36,291 nucleotides of DNA. Source: Ignavibacteria bacterium. Its GTDB lineage: Bacteria > Bacteroidota > Ignavibacteria > Ignavibacteriales > Melioribacteraceae. The stretch covers positions 1-36,291 of the forward strand of contig JAAYAN010000128.1 of assembly GCA_012719345.1 (NCBI GenBank), in the 5' to 3' direction. The notes beneath the pieces are model-generated. The model was not told where the DNA came from. It did no database searches and was given only the letters and a program-made list of their open reading frames with translations. The number at the start of each line of letters is the position of its first letter. Position 1 is the first letter of the stretch. Shown piece by piece: positions 15,623 to 25,222 of this stretch. The position numbers were made by a program, and so were the translations under genes.

Positions 15623-16506
15623 CGGTAACGGCTAACCTCTTTCACTATTGCTTTTATGTGACCGGGTGTAGTTCCGCAGCATCCGCCTATTATGTTTGCT
15701 CCTGCGTCAATCAGCTTAGAAATTTTAGGAGACATTTCTTCCGGCGTTTCAGGAAAAATAGTAATTCCGTCCGCATAAACAGGTTTGCCTGCATTAGCGT
15801 GAACAAGTATAGGAATATTTCCATCAGTGTTTCTTATTTTGGAAACTATTTCAACCATTTGGTCAAAACCGTTTCCGCAGTTTGCTCCTATAATATCTGC
15901 ACCAGCCCTAATAATTGCCGCTGTCATTTCTTCGGGAGCAATTCCCATCATCGTTTTATAATCCCCTGACATTGTCTGTTCAAACGTAAATGTACAAATA
16001 ACTTCAAGTCCGGGAATTTCCTTTGCCGCTTTTATCGCCAGAACCGCTTCGGAAAGATCGGACATCGTTTCAATGCATACTGCATCAATCCCGCCATCGC
16101 ACAAACCTTTTATCTGCACTCGAAATCCTTCAAGAAGTTCGTCTTCCGAAACTTCTCCCATCATCAGCATTACTCCTGTAGGACCAACCGATCCTAAAAC
16201 AAACTTATCATCGCCGGCTGCTTCGCGCGATATTTCTGCCGCTGCTTTATTCAGCTCATAAGTTCTTTCGGCAAGCTCGTAATGTTTCAACTTTTGCGGA
16301 CTTCCACCGAAACTGTTTGTTAGTATTAAATCCGCGCCTGCATCTATATAGCTTTGCGCTACATTTAACACTTTTTCCCGGTTAGTAATATTCCAAAGCT
16401 CGGGGCACTCTCCGGGCTCTAATCCGGATTTATGCAGAAAAGTCCCCCAGGCTCCGTCGGAAACAAGTATTTTTTTTTCTTTTAAAGCTTTTACTATCGA
16501 TTTCAT
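15619..16506 (-). CDS. Homocysteine S-methyltransferase, single-domain (MetH N-terminal type)
   Basis: This zinc enzyme transfers a methyl group to homocysteine to make methionine. The 295-residue product contains just the Hcy-binding barrel: DGAWGTFLHKSGL at residues 17-29, and zinc ligands C210 (GANCGNG) and C276-C277 (GGCCGTTPGH). It has no pterin-binding, cobalamin or activation domain, unlike full-length MetH (about 1200 residues). I chose ATG 16506, preceded by AAAGGAAT; a longer frame runs into the corrinoid gene. The upstream gene encodes the corrinoid protein, the likely methyl donor, ending 13 bases before this start. Confidence 0.88.
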   Translation of the reverse strand: MKSIVKALKEKKILVSDGAWGTFLHKSGLEPGECPELWNITNREKVLNVAQSYIDAGADLILTNSFGGSPQKLKHYELAERTYELNKAAAEISREAAGDDKFVLGSVGPTGVMLMMGEVSEDELLEGFRVQIKGLCDGGIDAVCIETMSDLSEAVLAIKAAKEIPGLEVICTFTFEQTMSGDYKTMMGIAPEEMTAAIIRAGADIIGANCGNGFDQMVEIVSKIRNTDGNIPILVHANAGKPVYADGITIFPETPEEMSPKISKLIDAGANIIGGCCGTTPGHIKAIVKEVSRYR

Positions 16507-16519
16507 TTGATATTCCTTT

Positions 16520-17191
16520 TCAGCTTGCTTTGTTAAATTTTGCAAGAAATTCAACGGCACTTTGCGGGTCGTGTGCGTAACCGTCAGCACCCATTTTTTC
16601 CGCAGCATCTTTTGTGAGTGGTGCACCGCCGACTAAAATTCTTATTCCGGGATATTGTTTTTTTATTTCCTGAACCGTTTTAGCCATATTTTCCATTGTT
16701 GTTGTAAGCAATGCGCTTAAGCCGACAATGCAATCAGGATTATTTTTAATTGTATCCAAAAATTTAACGGGCTTAACATCAACTCCTAAATCGTGAACTT
16801 CCCATCCGCTTCCCTCTGCAACCATCGAAACAAGGTTTTTGCCGATATCGTGAAGGTCCCCAGCTACTGTTCCAATTACAAACTTGCCTTTTGCTTTAAC
16901 GCTACCCGTCTGAAAATATGGTTTTAGATGAGCCATCACAGCTTTCATTGCTTTAGCTGCCATTAAAAGTTCGGGAACAAACACTTCATTTCTGCTGAAT
17001 TTTTCCCCTATTTTCAACATTCCTTTGTTGCAGCTTTCAAGAATATCCGCAGGATTCATTCCGCTTTCCAAAGCAATTTTTGTTAATTCATCACTTCCAT
17101 CCTGTCCTCTTAAATCCGGCGGATATGGTGATACTTTATCAACTTTTCCTCTTTCAATGCAGTATTCAATTTTATCAAGTAATTCGCTCAT
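16520..17191 (-). CDS. Corrinoid (B12-binding) methyltransferase protein, MtaC/MtbC-like
   Basis: The 223-residue protein carries a helical cap domain (about residues 1-95, including MLKIGEKFSRNEVFVPELLMAAKAM) and a Rossmann-like cobalamin domain. The base-off/His-on motif D-x-H-x-x-G is D112-L-H114-D-I-G117, so H114 should ligate cobalt. S159-x-L161 and the G188-G189 turn complete the B12 site. This size and architecture match the corrinoid shuttle proteins of methanol, methylamine and O-demethylase systems and the MetH cobalamin module. It is the first gene of the operon, with GAGG ahead of ATG 17191. The 91-base gap to the upstream xylan gene contains no evident terminator, so read-through is possible. 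Confidence 0.9.
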   Translation of the reverse strand: MSELLDKIEYCIERGKVDKVSPYPPDLRGQDGSDELTKIALESGMNPADILESCNKGMLKIGEKFSRNEVFVPELLMAAKAMKAVMAHLKPYFQTGSVKAKGKFVIGTVAGDLHDIGKNLVSMVAEGSGWEVHDLGVDVKPVKFLDTIKNNPDCIVGLSALLTTTMENMAKTVQEIKKQYPGIRILVGGAPLTKDAAEKMGADGYAHDPQSAVEFLAKFNKAS

Positions 17192-17282
17192 AAAAACCTC
17201 AAAATAACATTCTTTCTTAACTTTGTAGAAAATACATTATCACTTTTTAAATACTCAAATTGGCTGATATTTCTATTTTGCA

Positions 17283-18974
17283 TTATTTTTTCCTGTAAAT
17301 TTCGTCATTCCCTGTGTAGCTGAACCAGTTAAAAACAGCTTCATTTTCGCTCGTTTTTCCAAGCGAAGTGCAGTACATCGCAAAAATTCCACCGCAAAAA
17401 TCTCTTGGTATATCTGTGCTTATAAATTTCCCGTCTGCATCTTTCATCAAAACTTTCCAATCTTCGTTTCCTGCTTTGTAAGAAAAAGTATATTTATCCT
17501 CGTCGGCATCAATCTTAAACTGCACTTCGTCAGCATTTTTTTTCTCTCCGATTTTTTCTGATGCAATAAGTTCCATATCGTTTTCTGCATCCGGATTGGA
17601 TTTATAAAGCTGGATAACCGAATTGCCGGCTTCAACAGATTTGCACATATAATAAAAATGATCCTCATTTTGAAATGCTAGCAATCCGGCCTTCTCATTT
17701 TCTGCTTCCGGTTTAAATTCCATTGATGCAGATGCTGTTCCTATTGCATGTTGCTGCCTTCTTGCAATAAGACTTGGATTTGATAAGCCCGAACAGGTTT
17801 CAGGTCTTAATTTAATCTTTAACTTGCTTTCTTCAAGATTAAACCATTTCTCTTTAGGAGTTCTTAAAAATATCCAATCAGGATTTAATGTTGAATCATT
17901 AAATTCGTCAGTTAAACTGAAGTTTCCGCTGTAATAATTTGGTTCGTCGCTTGCTAAATCAGGAAACGGATGCGTATAAAAATGCTGAACTTCTTCAAAA
18001 TCAGGATTTATAATCGGCCAGCCGTTTTTCCATTTTACCGGAGTCATAAAAGTTTCGCGTCCGGTGTTGTAAAATCCGTCTTCGTAAGGTTTATATGGTC
18101 TGCATCCTAAAAATACTGCCCACCAATCTCCGTTTTGAGTTTGAATTAAATCCGCGTGACCTGTTGATGTTATTGCATTTTTTCTAGCCGGATCTAAATG
18201 TCTTTGGGTTAATATCGGATTATTTTCATAAGCAGTATAAGGACCCATTATGTTTGTGCTTCTGAAAATAACCTCCGAATGATCTTCTGCTGTTCCGCCT
18301 TCGGCAGCCATAAGATAATACCATTTATCAATTTTGTAAATATGCGGACCTTCAATCCAAATCGGTTTTTTCGAAAAATCTACACCGCCGTTAACAATTA
18401 CTTTGTTATCGCTTATAACTTTTAAATGCTCAGCATCAAATTCGTTAATTCTTATTGTCCTATGCCCTTCGTACAATGGTTTTTCATCCGGAGCAACGCT
18501 GTTATAAACAATATACGATTTGCCGTCTGCATCAAAAATCAATGAAGGATCAATTCCGTTAACTTCCGGCAAATATACAGGATTTGACCACGGTCCGGCA
18601 GGATTTTTTGCTGTAACTACAAAATTCCCCTTACCGCTTGTGTTTGTACAAGTTACGTAAAATAATCCATTATGAAAGTGAATAGCAGGAGCATATAAAC
18701 CGCCTGAAGTTATTGCTCCTTCTAAATCAAGCTGCTCAGGTCTGTCGAGAATATGTCCGATATTTTTCCAGTTAACCAGATTCTTACTGTGAAAGATTGG
18801 AAGACCCGGGAAATATGCGAATGTTGAATTAACAAGGTAATAATCGTCTCCAACCCTGCAAACACTTGGATCGGGATAAAAACCTGACATTACCGGATTT
18901 GTGTACGTCCGTTTTTGCGATGAACAATCAATATTTAATAGTAATATCATAAATAAACCAATAATTATTTTCAT
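17283..18974 (-). CDS. Exported glycoside hydrolase family 43, beta-xylosidase/arabinofuranosidase type
   Basis: The 563-residue enzyme has an N-terminal signal sequence; C17 might be lipidated but the residues before it (NID) are a poor lipobox. The five-bladed GH43 propeller supplies the base D35 (YPDPS), the pKa modulator D142 (GIDPS) and the acid E208 (WIEGPHIYK). A C-terminal beta-sandwich of the GH43_C2 type starts at about residue 355 and carries ARRQQH, which in related enzymes reaches into the active site. It probably removes xylose or arabinose from xylan fragments outside the cytoplasm. It ends the xylan operon; GH115 lies 22 bases upstream. Confidence 0.88.
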   Translation of the reverse strand: MKIIIGLFMILLLNIDCSSQKRTYTNPVMSGFYPDPSVCRVGDDYYLVNSTFAYFPGLPIFHSKNLVNWKNIGHILDRPEQLDLEGAITSGGLYAPAIHFHNGLFYVTCTNTSGKGNFVVTAKNPAGPWSNPVYLPEVNGIDPSLIFDADGKSYIVYNSVAPDEKPLYEGHRTIRINEFDAEHLKVISDNKVIVNGGVDFSKKPIWIEGPHIYKIDKWYYLMAAEGGTAEDHSEVIFRSTNIMGPYTAYENNPILTQRHLDPARKNAITSTGHADLIQTQNGDWWAVFLGCRPYKPYEDGFYNTGRETFMTPVKWKNGWPIINPDFEEVQHFYTHPFPDLASDEPNYYSGNFSLTDEFNDSTLNPDWIFLRTPKEKWFNLEESKLKIKLRPETCSGLSNPSLIARRQQHAIGTASASMEFKPEAENEKAGLLAFQNEDHFYYMCKSVEAGNSVIQLYKSNPDAENDMELIASEKIGEKKNADEVQFKIDADEDKYTFSYKAGNEDWKVLMKDADGKFISTDIPRDFCGGIFAMYCTSLGKTSENEAVFNWFSYTGNDEIYRKK

Positions 18975-18996
18975 AAAAACTCCAGATTAAATATTA

Positions 18997-21921
18997 TTAT
19001 TTTGAACAACATGTATTTTTCTTTATATAGCTCTGAGGAGCACCAAGGTAAGATTCTAATGATTCTCCAGTTTCAACTACAATTTTTTGCAAAACAACAC
19101 CCGGGTCAATAATCCGGAATTTAATTGTGTGTTTTCCCGGATTATCAATTTTAATTTCCGAATTTATAACAGCAATATTATTTGCAACCCATATCTCCCA
19201 ATCGCGCATAGTCAAATTTTCGTGCATATTTACAATTTTAAAGGGATTATCATCAACAGCAATGGCAAACCGTAAACCCTGATTGTTGTGGAAATTTAAT
19301 GTAGGAGATAAAAATGATTTTATTTTAAATGTCCCTTTGCTGAAAAAATATACATCATATTCAAGATCGGCTCCTTTTCCCTCGGCAGACTGCGGCTGTG
19401 CATTTCGCGGAAATATAGAAACTGCTGAAGATGTTTTTCCCAAATTTGGAATAACCTGCCAGTTAAACACTTCCGAATCTATCGCTCTCGAATGGTTTTC
19501 GGCTTCTATTGAAATATATCCGTTGCTTTCTACAAAACAACCGGTAATTTCCTTTTCTGCGATTTTGCGATTTATTGCTTTAATGTTAATTTTAATTTCT
19601 TTACCGGTTGCAAAGACTGTTATATAGCCTTCATTTACACCGTCCGCAACATTTTCCCAATCAATTTTTACACTGATTCTTTCTTTTAAAGTTATATGCC
19701 CTTTTTCGCTGCAAAGTTTTATCCAGGGCTGTGAGGTTTTTATTGAATACTCAAAAGGCTTGCGTCCTTTATTAAATATTTCTATGTAATAATTTTGCTT
19801 ATTAAAACTATCAAATTCAGGAAGATACAGGCATTTATTTTCAGGATAGAAATTTTTAGAACCTTCAACGCTAACACCGGCTTCAGAGGATTCAGGGACA
19901 TCAATAATTTTAACTTCCGGCATCACATTTTTATCCGGCTGCTGCCAGTAAGTGTACCCAATATGAGTCTGATCCATCATATGGCTCCATTTTCCGTCTG
20001 CAAGCACATTATTATAGTAATTTGTAATTTCGGCATCTTTCTCAATAAGTTCTTTAACTCTTTCGGCATAAAAGTTTGCTTCGGCTCTTCCCTGTTTTGC
20101 ATACAAATGGTTTTTTGCCGCAGCTAAATACATTTCATTCAAATTTGCGCTTGCTTCTGGCTGATGCATAACCAGCTGGTAAAAAGCATCTTTTAACTCA
20201 TTCGGAAGTTTTGCAGAAATTTTCTTAGCTTTGTCAACAATTTCGTTGTATTCGTTTACAACTGTTTCAAATTCCCTGAAGTTTACTAAGCTGTAAGTAT
20301 TCTTATCTAATAATTCCGGTTTTCGGCGGGAATTATATTTTGTGTATTTGTCCAGAATTTCTGCAATTTCCTTTGCGTATTCTTCTCCAAATTGTTCTGT
20401 CGCCCATAATCTTGTATATTCCGGCAATCTTTCAGCCGTCCACAATTCAGGGTTCCAAGCAAAATCTAAAAAGAAATCTATCGGGAATTCCATCGGTTTT
20501 ATATCGCCAACATTTACAAGCCAAATTTCCTTTACACCAAATTCGTACGCAAGATGCATTTGCTCCCAAACTCTTTCAATTTGATTTGTATTCAGCCATT
20601 TATAATTCCGCGGTCCGCCAACGTAATCGTAATGGTAATAAATCCCGTAACCGCCTTTCCGAGGTTCTTCGCCAAGTTTAGGAAGTTTGCGGATATTTCC
20701 CCAGTTATCGTCGCATAGCAATAAAGTTACATCGTCAGGCACACGCATCCCTTTATCGTAATAATCTTGCACCTCTTTGTATAAAGCCCAAACCTGTGGA
20801 ATTTCTGTAATTTCCTTTCCTGTTACTTCTGTAAGAATTGCACGCTGGTCGTTTACAATTTTCTGAAGTAGCGAAACGTTTGCATCATCGCTCATAGGTT
20901 CATCGCCGTCGCCCCTCATCGCAAGAGTTACAACGCTTTCATAATTCCCCATTCTTTCTATGCCTTTACGCCAAAACTCGCGAAGCACGCTGTCATTTTT
21001 CTCGTAATTCCATTTTCCATTTCCGTATCTGTGCCATTCGTCGTGCGCCCTCATCATCGGTTCGTGGTGGCTCGTGCTTACTACAACTCCCATTTCATCG
21101 GCTAATCTTGGATTTTCAGGATCATCATCGTAAAAACATCTACCCCACATTGCAGGCCAAAGAAAATTTCCTTTAAGTCTTAATATCAATTCGAAAACGT
21201 GTTCGTACATTTTGTGGTTGAACATTTCTGTGCCGAACTTTTTTTCAGCCCATCCTGATAATGCAGGCGCTTCGTCATTAATGAATATCCCTCTGTACTT
21301 TACTTTCGGCTCGCCGTCAGTATATTTTCCATCCACAAAATATAATTTATCCGATTTTTTTGCAGGAACATCAGCCCAATAATGCCAAGGCGAAACTCCT
21401 ATTTTTTGCGATAAGTCATAAATCCCGTAAATTGTCCCGCGTTTATCGCTTCCGGCAATAATTAACGCTTCATCAATTTTGGGAAATGGATTTTTAACTC
21501 TCTGAATTACAAACTTTTCATTTTTACTTTCTAAATCTTCCTTACTTATTTTCTCTCTTTTAATCAATTCATCAATGAATTTGCTTTTCCCGATTGTACC
21601 AATTATTATCAGCCCAGTATTTTCTGAAAGCACATTTAGTAATTGCGGTTTTTTCCCTATAACTTTTTCGAAATCAGCTTGCAAATGAGATGCAACGCGC
21701 AAAACACCCGGGAAATCATCTTTATCAACTAACAATGGAACTATTTTTCCGTCTTCTGCAAGAATGAAAATTCCCGGACTTTTAATATTTGTAATGTAAT
21801 TTTTACTGTCTGCATTTACTTCATTATAAATCAGCTGAAATACTAAAAATGAATAAAATATCAAACTCAGGCTGTTTCTAAAATTTCTAATTAAACGTTT
21901 ACTTAAAAATGTATAGAACAT
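18997..21921 (-). CDS. GH115 xylan alpha-1,2-(4-O-methyl)glucuronidase
   Basis: GH115 enzymes cut (4-O-methyl)glucuronic acid side chains from intact glucuronoxylan and oligosaccharides. The 974-residue length and multi-domain layout fit. After a signal peptide (LIFYSFLVFQLIYNEVNA), an N-terminal GH20-type alpha/beta domain precedes the catalytic barrel with VKYRGIFINDEAPALSGW, LKGNFLWPAMWG, STSHHEPMMRAHDEW and LAMRGDGDEPM (about residues 205-350). A helical domain and C-terminal beta-sandwich domains follow (ISIEAENHSRA near residue 790). The AGGAA ribosome binding site precedes ATG 21921. It shares a transcript with GH8 (42 bases upstream) and GH43. Confidence 0.93.
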   Translation of the reverse strand: MFYTFLSKRLIRNFRNSLSLIFYSFLVFQLIYNEVNADSKNYITNIKSPGIFILAEDGKIVPLLVDKDDFPGVLRVASHLQADFEKVIGKKPQLLNVLSENTGLIIIGTIGKSKFIDELIKREKISKEDLESKNEKFVIQRVKNPFPKIDEALIIAGSDKRGTIYGIYDLSQKIGVSPWHYWADVPAKKSDKLYFVDGKYTDGEPKVKYRGIFINDEAPALSGWAEKKFGTEMFNHKMYEHVFELILRLKGNFLWPAMWGRCFYDDDPENPRLADEMGVVVSTSHHEPMMRAHDEWHRYGNGKWNYEKNDSVLREFWRKGIERMGNYESVVTLAMRGDGDEPMSDDANVSLLQKIVNDQRAILTEVTGKEITEIPQVWALYKEVQDYYDKGMRVPDDVTLLLCDDNWGNIRKLPKLGEEPRKGGYGIYYHYDYVGGPRNYKWLNTNQIERVWEQMHLAYEFGVKEIWLVNVGDIKPMEFPIDFFLDFAWNPELWTAERLPEYTRLWATEQFGEEYAKEIAEILDKYTKYNSRRKPELLDKNTYSLVNFREFETVVNEYNEIVDKAKKISAKLPNELKDAFYQLVMHQPEASANLNEMYLAAAKNHLYAKQGRAEANFYAERVKELIEKDAEITNYYNNVLADGKWSHMMDQTHIGYTYWQQPDKNVMPEVKIIDVPESSEAGVSVEGSKNFYPENKCLYLPEFDSFNKQNYYIEIFNKGRKPFEYSIKTSQPWIKLCSEKGHITLKERISVKIDWENVADGVNEGYITVFATGKEIKINIKAINRKIAEKEITGCFVESNGYISIEAENHSRAIDSEVFNWQVIPNLGKTSSAVSIFPRNAQPQSAEGKGADLEYDVYFFSKGTFKIKSFLSPTLNFHNNQGLRFAIAVDDNPFKIVNMHENLTMRDWEIWVANNIAVINSEIKIDNPGKHTIKFRIIDPGVVLQKIVVETGESLESYLGAPQSYIKKNTCCSK

Positions 21922-21963
21922 ATATTTTTTCCTATTTATTCCTGGATACTTTTTAGATTTTTC

Positions 21964-23226
21964 TTAGAATATCTTCGGTTCGTAAATCTTAAAATTGCCG
22001 CTTACTTGGAGCATTGCAAGCATATATAGTAAACCGTCGTAGTATCGTCCTTCACCTTTGGGTATTTCCATTTCCCAAAGTTCTTTTACAAATTCTTTTT
22101 TAATTCCATCTGTTGCGGTCAAAGCGGCAACAGCATTCATTGCAACTAAACCGGGATTTTTACTATCGTTTTTTTTCTGTCCGTCAAGCGTATATAAACT
22201 TACATAATTTTCCATTCCCTGCGAATGAAAGAATTTCAGCAGTCTGTTGCTTTGTTCAACCGCCCATTCATCTGCTTTAAACCATTCATAATCTACTGCT
22301 ACATTCATTGCAACCCGCCAAGCGTCATATTGAAAATTGTCGGTTCCGCCGTTCCAAGGATTGATTCCTCTTCCGTCAAAATGAGCGTAATCCGGTGCTA
22401 AACCAGTTTTAGGATGAACTGCTTTTTTCAGGAATTCTCTGCTGGTTTTTGCAGCCTCAGCCCAAAATTTATTGTCCTGTTCAGCCCATTTTGCCCAAAG
22501 CTCGTAAAAATGCGGAGTATGATAACTTGGATCGGTAAAATCATCTGCTTCACCCGCAGGAACAAACACTACTTGCTTTTCCAGCTTATTAAACATATTT
22601 GTAATATCTTTTGGGTCGTCGGATTTCTCAATTTTGTTAAGCATATTTTTCAAAATATTATTTGCTTCTGCCGAGTAATTAAAAATTCCTTCGCCGTCGC
22701 CCCATCTGCCGGAAGCAAAAAACAAAGCTGTAACATACCATATTTCGCCGTCTGATGCAGAATTTGAATCAAGCTTTGTACCATCAGTTTTTGCCTGCCA
22801 TGCAAAATAACCTTCGCGGTTTTTTGTTTTGTGTTGCAAATAAGTCTTTGCCCATTTCCAAAGTTTATTGAATTCATCTTTTTTATCTAATTGAACGGCA
22901 ATCATCATTCCATAGGATATGCCTTCGGTTCTTACATCGTTGTGAATAAAATCTTGAATATATGCCATATCGTTATCAACAACATAAAACAACCGTTCAG
23001 TTAAACTATCGCCATAAAATAATTGCTGCCAAGCTTTATTTAATTTTTCATTTACTATTGTTGAATCGTTTCCAAGCAAGTCTGTAAATAAATTTTGATA
23101 TTTTCCCGAAACAAATGAACCTGATTTTTCATCTTTTGCTTTTGGAGAACAAGAAACAAGGAGAGTTGACATTAAAAAGACTAACACTATTGATAGTGAC
23201 AAAAATAATGCGACTGTTTTTTTCAT
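21964..23226 (-). CDS. GH8 lipoprotein, reducing-end xylose-releasing exo-oligoxylanase-like
   Basis: This 420-residue GH8 enzyme has a clear lipoprotein signal (STLLVSC, lipidated C26) and so is probably anchored in a membrane. The inverting alpha6/alpha6 barrel shows the proton donor E101 (DVRTEGISYGMM), D159 (SASDGEIWY) and the likely base D301 (FQYDAWRVAMN). These motifs and the length match Rex-type enzymes that take single xyloses from the reducing end of oligosaccharides, rather than GH8 cellulases. It is the first gene of the GH8-GH115-GH43 group, with AGGAAAG before ATG 23226 and a promoter-like sequence about 80 bases upstream. Confidence 0.9.
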   Translation of the reverse strand: MKKTVALFLSLSIVLVFLMSTLLVSCSPKAKDEKSGSFVSGKYQNLFTDLLGNDSTIVNEKLNKAWQQLFYGDSLTERLFYVVDNDMAYIQDFIHNDVRTEGISYGMMIAVQLDKKDEFNKLWKWAKTYLQHKTKNREGYFAWQAKTDGTKLDSNSASDGEIWYVTALFFASGRWGDGEGIFNYSAEANNILKNMLNKIEKSDDPKDITNMFNKLEKQVVFVPAGEADDFTDPSYHTPHFYELWAKWAEQDNKFWAEAAKTSREFLKKAVHPKTGLAPDYAHFDGRGINPWNGGTDNFQYDAWRVAMNVAVDYEWFKADEWAVEQSNRLLKFFHSQGMENYVSLYTLDGQKKNDSKNPGLVAMNAVAALTATDGIKKEFVKELWEMEIPKGEGRYYDGLLYMLAMLQVSGNFKIYEPKIF

Positions 23227-23303
23227 AATACTTTCCTCATTTATTACTTTTAAACATTATGCAAATTTATGAATTTGTTTATTTAAAACCTCTTTTTTAT
23301 GCA

Positions 23304-23335
23304 CAAATGTAATACGATTTAGTTTTTGTATCAAG
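23304..23335 (-). promoter_or_regulatory. Bacteroidota-type promoter ahead of the GH8-GH115-GH43 operon
   Basis: Read on the minus strand, CTTG (23335-23332) and TACATTTG (23311-23304) match the -33 and TAnnTTTG -7 elements with a spacing of 20 bases. The start site would fall near 23297, giving a leader of about 70 bases to the GH8 ATG. A second TAnnTTTG word (TAAATTTG) lies nearer the gene but has no good -33 partner. Use of this promoter type in this lineage is inferred. Confidence 0.45.
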
Positions 23336-23462
23336 AATTTAGGTAAGATAAATTGGAATCATTTAATTAAAAAAAGGGTGTAAATGATATTGGTTGTTAA
23401 GGAGGCAGGTTATTAGTAAAATAATATTTTAGCTGTGAAATGAAAAACAAATATTAACTTCG

Positions 23463-23509
23463 GAAAAAAAACCAGGGGGATTTCGGGCATAAACCTTACT
23501 CATCCCCTG
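23463..23509 (-). terminator. Rho-independent terminator after the GPH symporter gene
   Basis: On the minus strand CAGGGGAT (23509-23502) pairs with ATCCCCCTG (23481-23473) across a 20-base loop, with one extra C, and is followed at once by GTTTTTTTTCC. It ends the symporter transcript and makes GH8 the start of a separate unit. Confidence 0.75.
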
Positions 23510-23543
23510 ATAATTCTTATCTAATACAATAGATTCAATCTAA

Positions 23544-24956
23544 TTATTTATTAAAATGCCTTGATTCAATCTCGCGGTTTATTGCATCTATTTTATCGTC
23601 TTCCAGTTCATATTTCGAAATAATAAACATCGACAATGCAAGAAGTATTGCAGGTATTATAACAACAAGCCACAAAATACCGTTTTCAGCACTTGGTGCT
23701 TGTTTTTCAATATCAGCATTAAAATTCGTAATCGATAAAACAATACCCGGAATAACACCGCCCATAGCAAAACCGGCTTTAAAGAAAATTCCTGTCAAAG
23801 CATTAACAACTCCCGATATTCTTTTTCCGGTTTTCCATTCTCCGTATGAAATTACTTCAGGCACCAAAGCCCACATATATCCCGTTGCTACTATAACACC
23901 TGTTGACTTAATAAACTGAGCAACATAAATCAACCACAGTTCACTTTTAAGTGTCGGGGATACTGAAATAAAATATAACATCGCCATACCAATAATAGCT
24001 ATTGTTAAGAATACATAAAACAACCTTTTCTTCCCGATTGTTCGTTTAATTACCGGCACAAGCGGCAAGAATATAAATGCAGGAATTGACCCCAATGCAT
24101 TAAATATAGGCAAAGCATCCTGCCGTCCGATATTATACTGCATATAATAAGCTGATGCCGAGTTACCTACAGCCATCATAGCAAACGCGGTAATAAAGAA
24201 GAAAGCTAATACGCGAAGCGGTTTGTTTCGAACAAACTCTGTAAAAAGATCCGAATATTTAACCGTATCTATTTTATCGGAATCCATTACCACACGCTCT
24301 TTTGTTTGAGTAAAACAATAAATCAACAACAATAAACCAACAACAGAGTAAATGGACATAACAATAAACCATGCAGAAGAAGCAGCCGGTTTTGACCAAT
24401 CGTTATTTGGAGACATATGCTGGATTAAAATCGGTACACCGAACTGAACAGCAAGACCGCCAATATTTGCCATAAACATTCTAGTTGAAGTTAATACTGT
24501 AATTTCATCGGTATCTCGCGTTAGCGATGCATTTAAAGCTCCATAAGGTACATTTACCAAAGTGTATAAAAGAGAAAGGGTAACATAAGTAACATAAGCA
24601 TACCAAAGCTGTCCCGAAAAACCATTCCAAAAGGTCAGAATTGCTAAACCGGTAAGAGGAATTCCGCCTAATACCAAATAAGAACGATACTTCCCTAATT
24701 TAGGATTTCTTTTATCAACAAAAGCTCCCACAAAAGGATCCCACAATACGTCAACTAATCTTACAATTAAAAACATAAAAGCAGCGGCAGCCGGGTCGAT
24801 GCCGAATACATTTGTGTAAAAAAACAATAAATATGTAGCAACTGTCTGATAAATAAGATTCTGTGCCAAATCGCCTGCACCAAATCCAATGCGCGCTATC
24901 CAAGATAACTTGTAGAACCCCTTCGAGTTCAATTCACTTTCTGTTTTAATATCCAT
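23544..24956 (-). CDS. GPH-family sugar:cation symporter, probable xylo-oligosaccharide transporter
   Basis: The 470-residue membrane protein has about 12 transmembrane segments and the glycoside-pentoside-hexuronide:cation symporter signature near the N-terminus (RIGFGAGDLAQNLIYQTVATYLLFFYTN, then RLVDVLWDPFVGAFVDKRNPKLGKYRSYL). Relatives include MelB, XylP and XynT. Between a cytoplasmic beta-xylosidase and extracytoplasmic xylanolytic enzymes, it most likely imports xylobiose and short oligosaccharides with sodium or protons. The gene has its own terminator and a promoter-like -7 element upstream. Confidence 0.9.
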   Translation of the reverse strand: MDIKTESELNSKGFYKLSWIARIGFGAGDLAQNLIYQTVATYLLFFYTNVFGIDPAAAAFMFLIVRLVDVLWDPFVGAFVDKRNPKLGKYRSYLVLGGIPLTGLAILTFWNGFSGQLWYAYVTYVTLSLLYTLVNVPYGALNASLTRDTDEITVLTSTRMFMANIGGLAVQFGVPILIQHMSPNNDWSKPAASSAWFIVMSIYSVVGLLLLIYCFTQTKERVVMDSDKIDTVKYSDLFTEFVRNKPLRVLAFFFITAFAMMAVGNSASAYYMQYNIGRQDALPIFNALGSIPAFIFLPLVPVIKRTIGKKRLFYVFLTIAIIGMAMLYFISVSPTLKSELWLIYVAQFIKSTGVIVATGYMWALVPEVISYGEWKTGKRISGVVNALTGIFFKAGFAMGGVIPGIVLSITNFNADIEKQAPSAENGILWLVVIIPAILLALSMFIISKYELEDDKIDAINREIESRHFNK

Positions 24957-25037
24957 CTTGTTCCTTAAATTATAAATTCATTAATGATTACAATTAATTA
25001 TTTTTTTGAGTTTGTAAAAAATTCTGATTTTACCTTG

Positions 25038-25045
25038 CAAATATA
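25038..25045 (-). promoter_or_regulatory. Possible -7 element ahead of the GPH symporter
   Basis: On the minus strand TATATTTG fits TAnnTTTG and lies about 80 bases ahead of the symporter start, in the 266-base gap after the cytoplasmic GH43. I find no matching -33 TTTG at 19-21 bases, so support is partial. Confidence 0.35.
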
Positions 25046-25222
25046 ATTCGTTTTTTCTGTAATTACTTCATTCACACAATGAAATGTTTTATTCATACAC
25101 TTATTATTAACATAATTACTGAATAAATTTCAAAATGATTCTCAAACTTAAAGTACATAGGTGTTTTTCTTTAGCTTAAATTAAATTTATGCAAAACATT
25201 CTCGGATAAATCCAAAAACAAT

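Larger units (their letters stand above)
23227..23543. other. 317-base gap between GH8 and the GPH symporter
   Basis: The gap holds the terminator of the symporter gene (23463-23509) and the promoter-like sequence of the GH8 operon (23304-23335). No gene is visible. Confidence 0.6.

Noticed and set aside
17192-17282. Cobalamin or SAM riboswitch ahead of the corrinoid operon
   Set aside because: The 91-base gap is too short for a cobalamin riboswitch and shows no convincing hairpin series.
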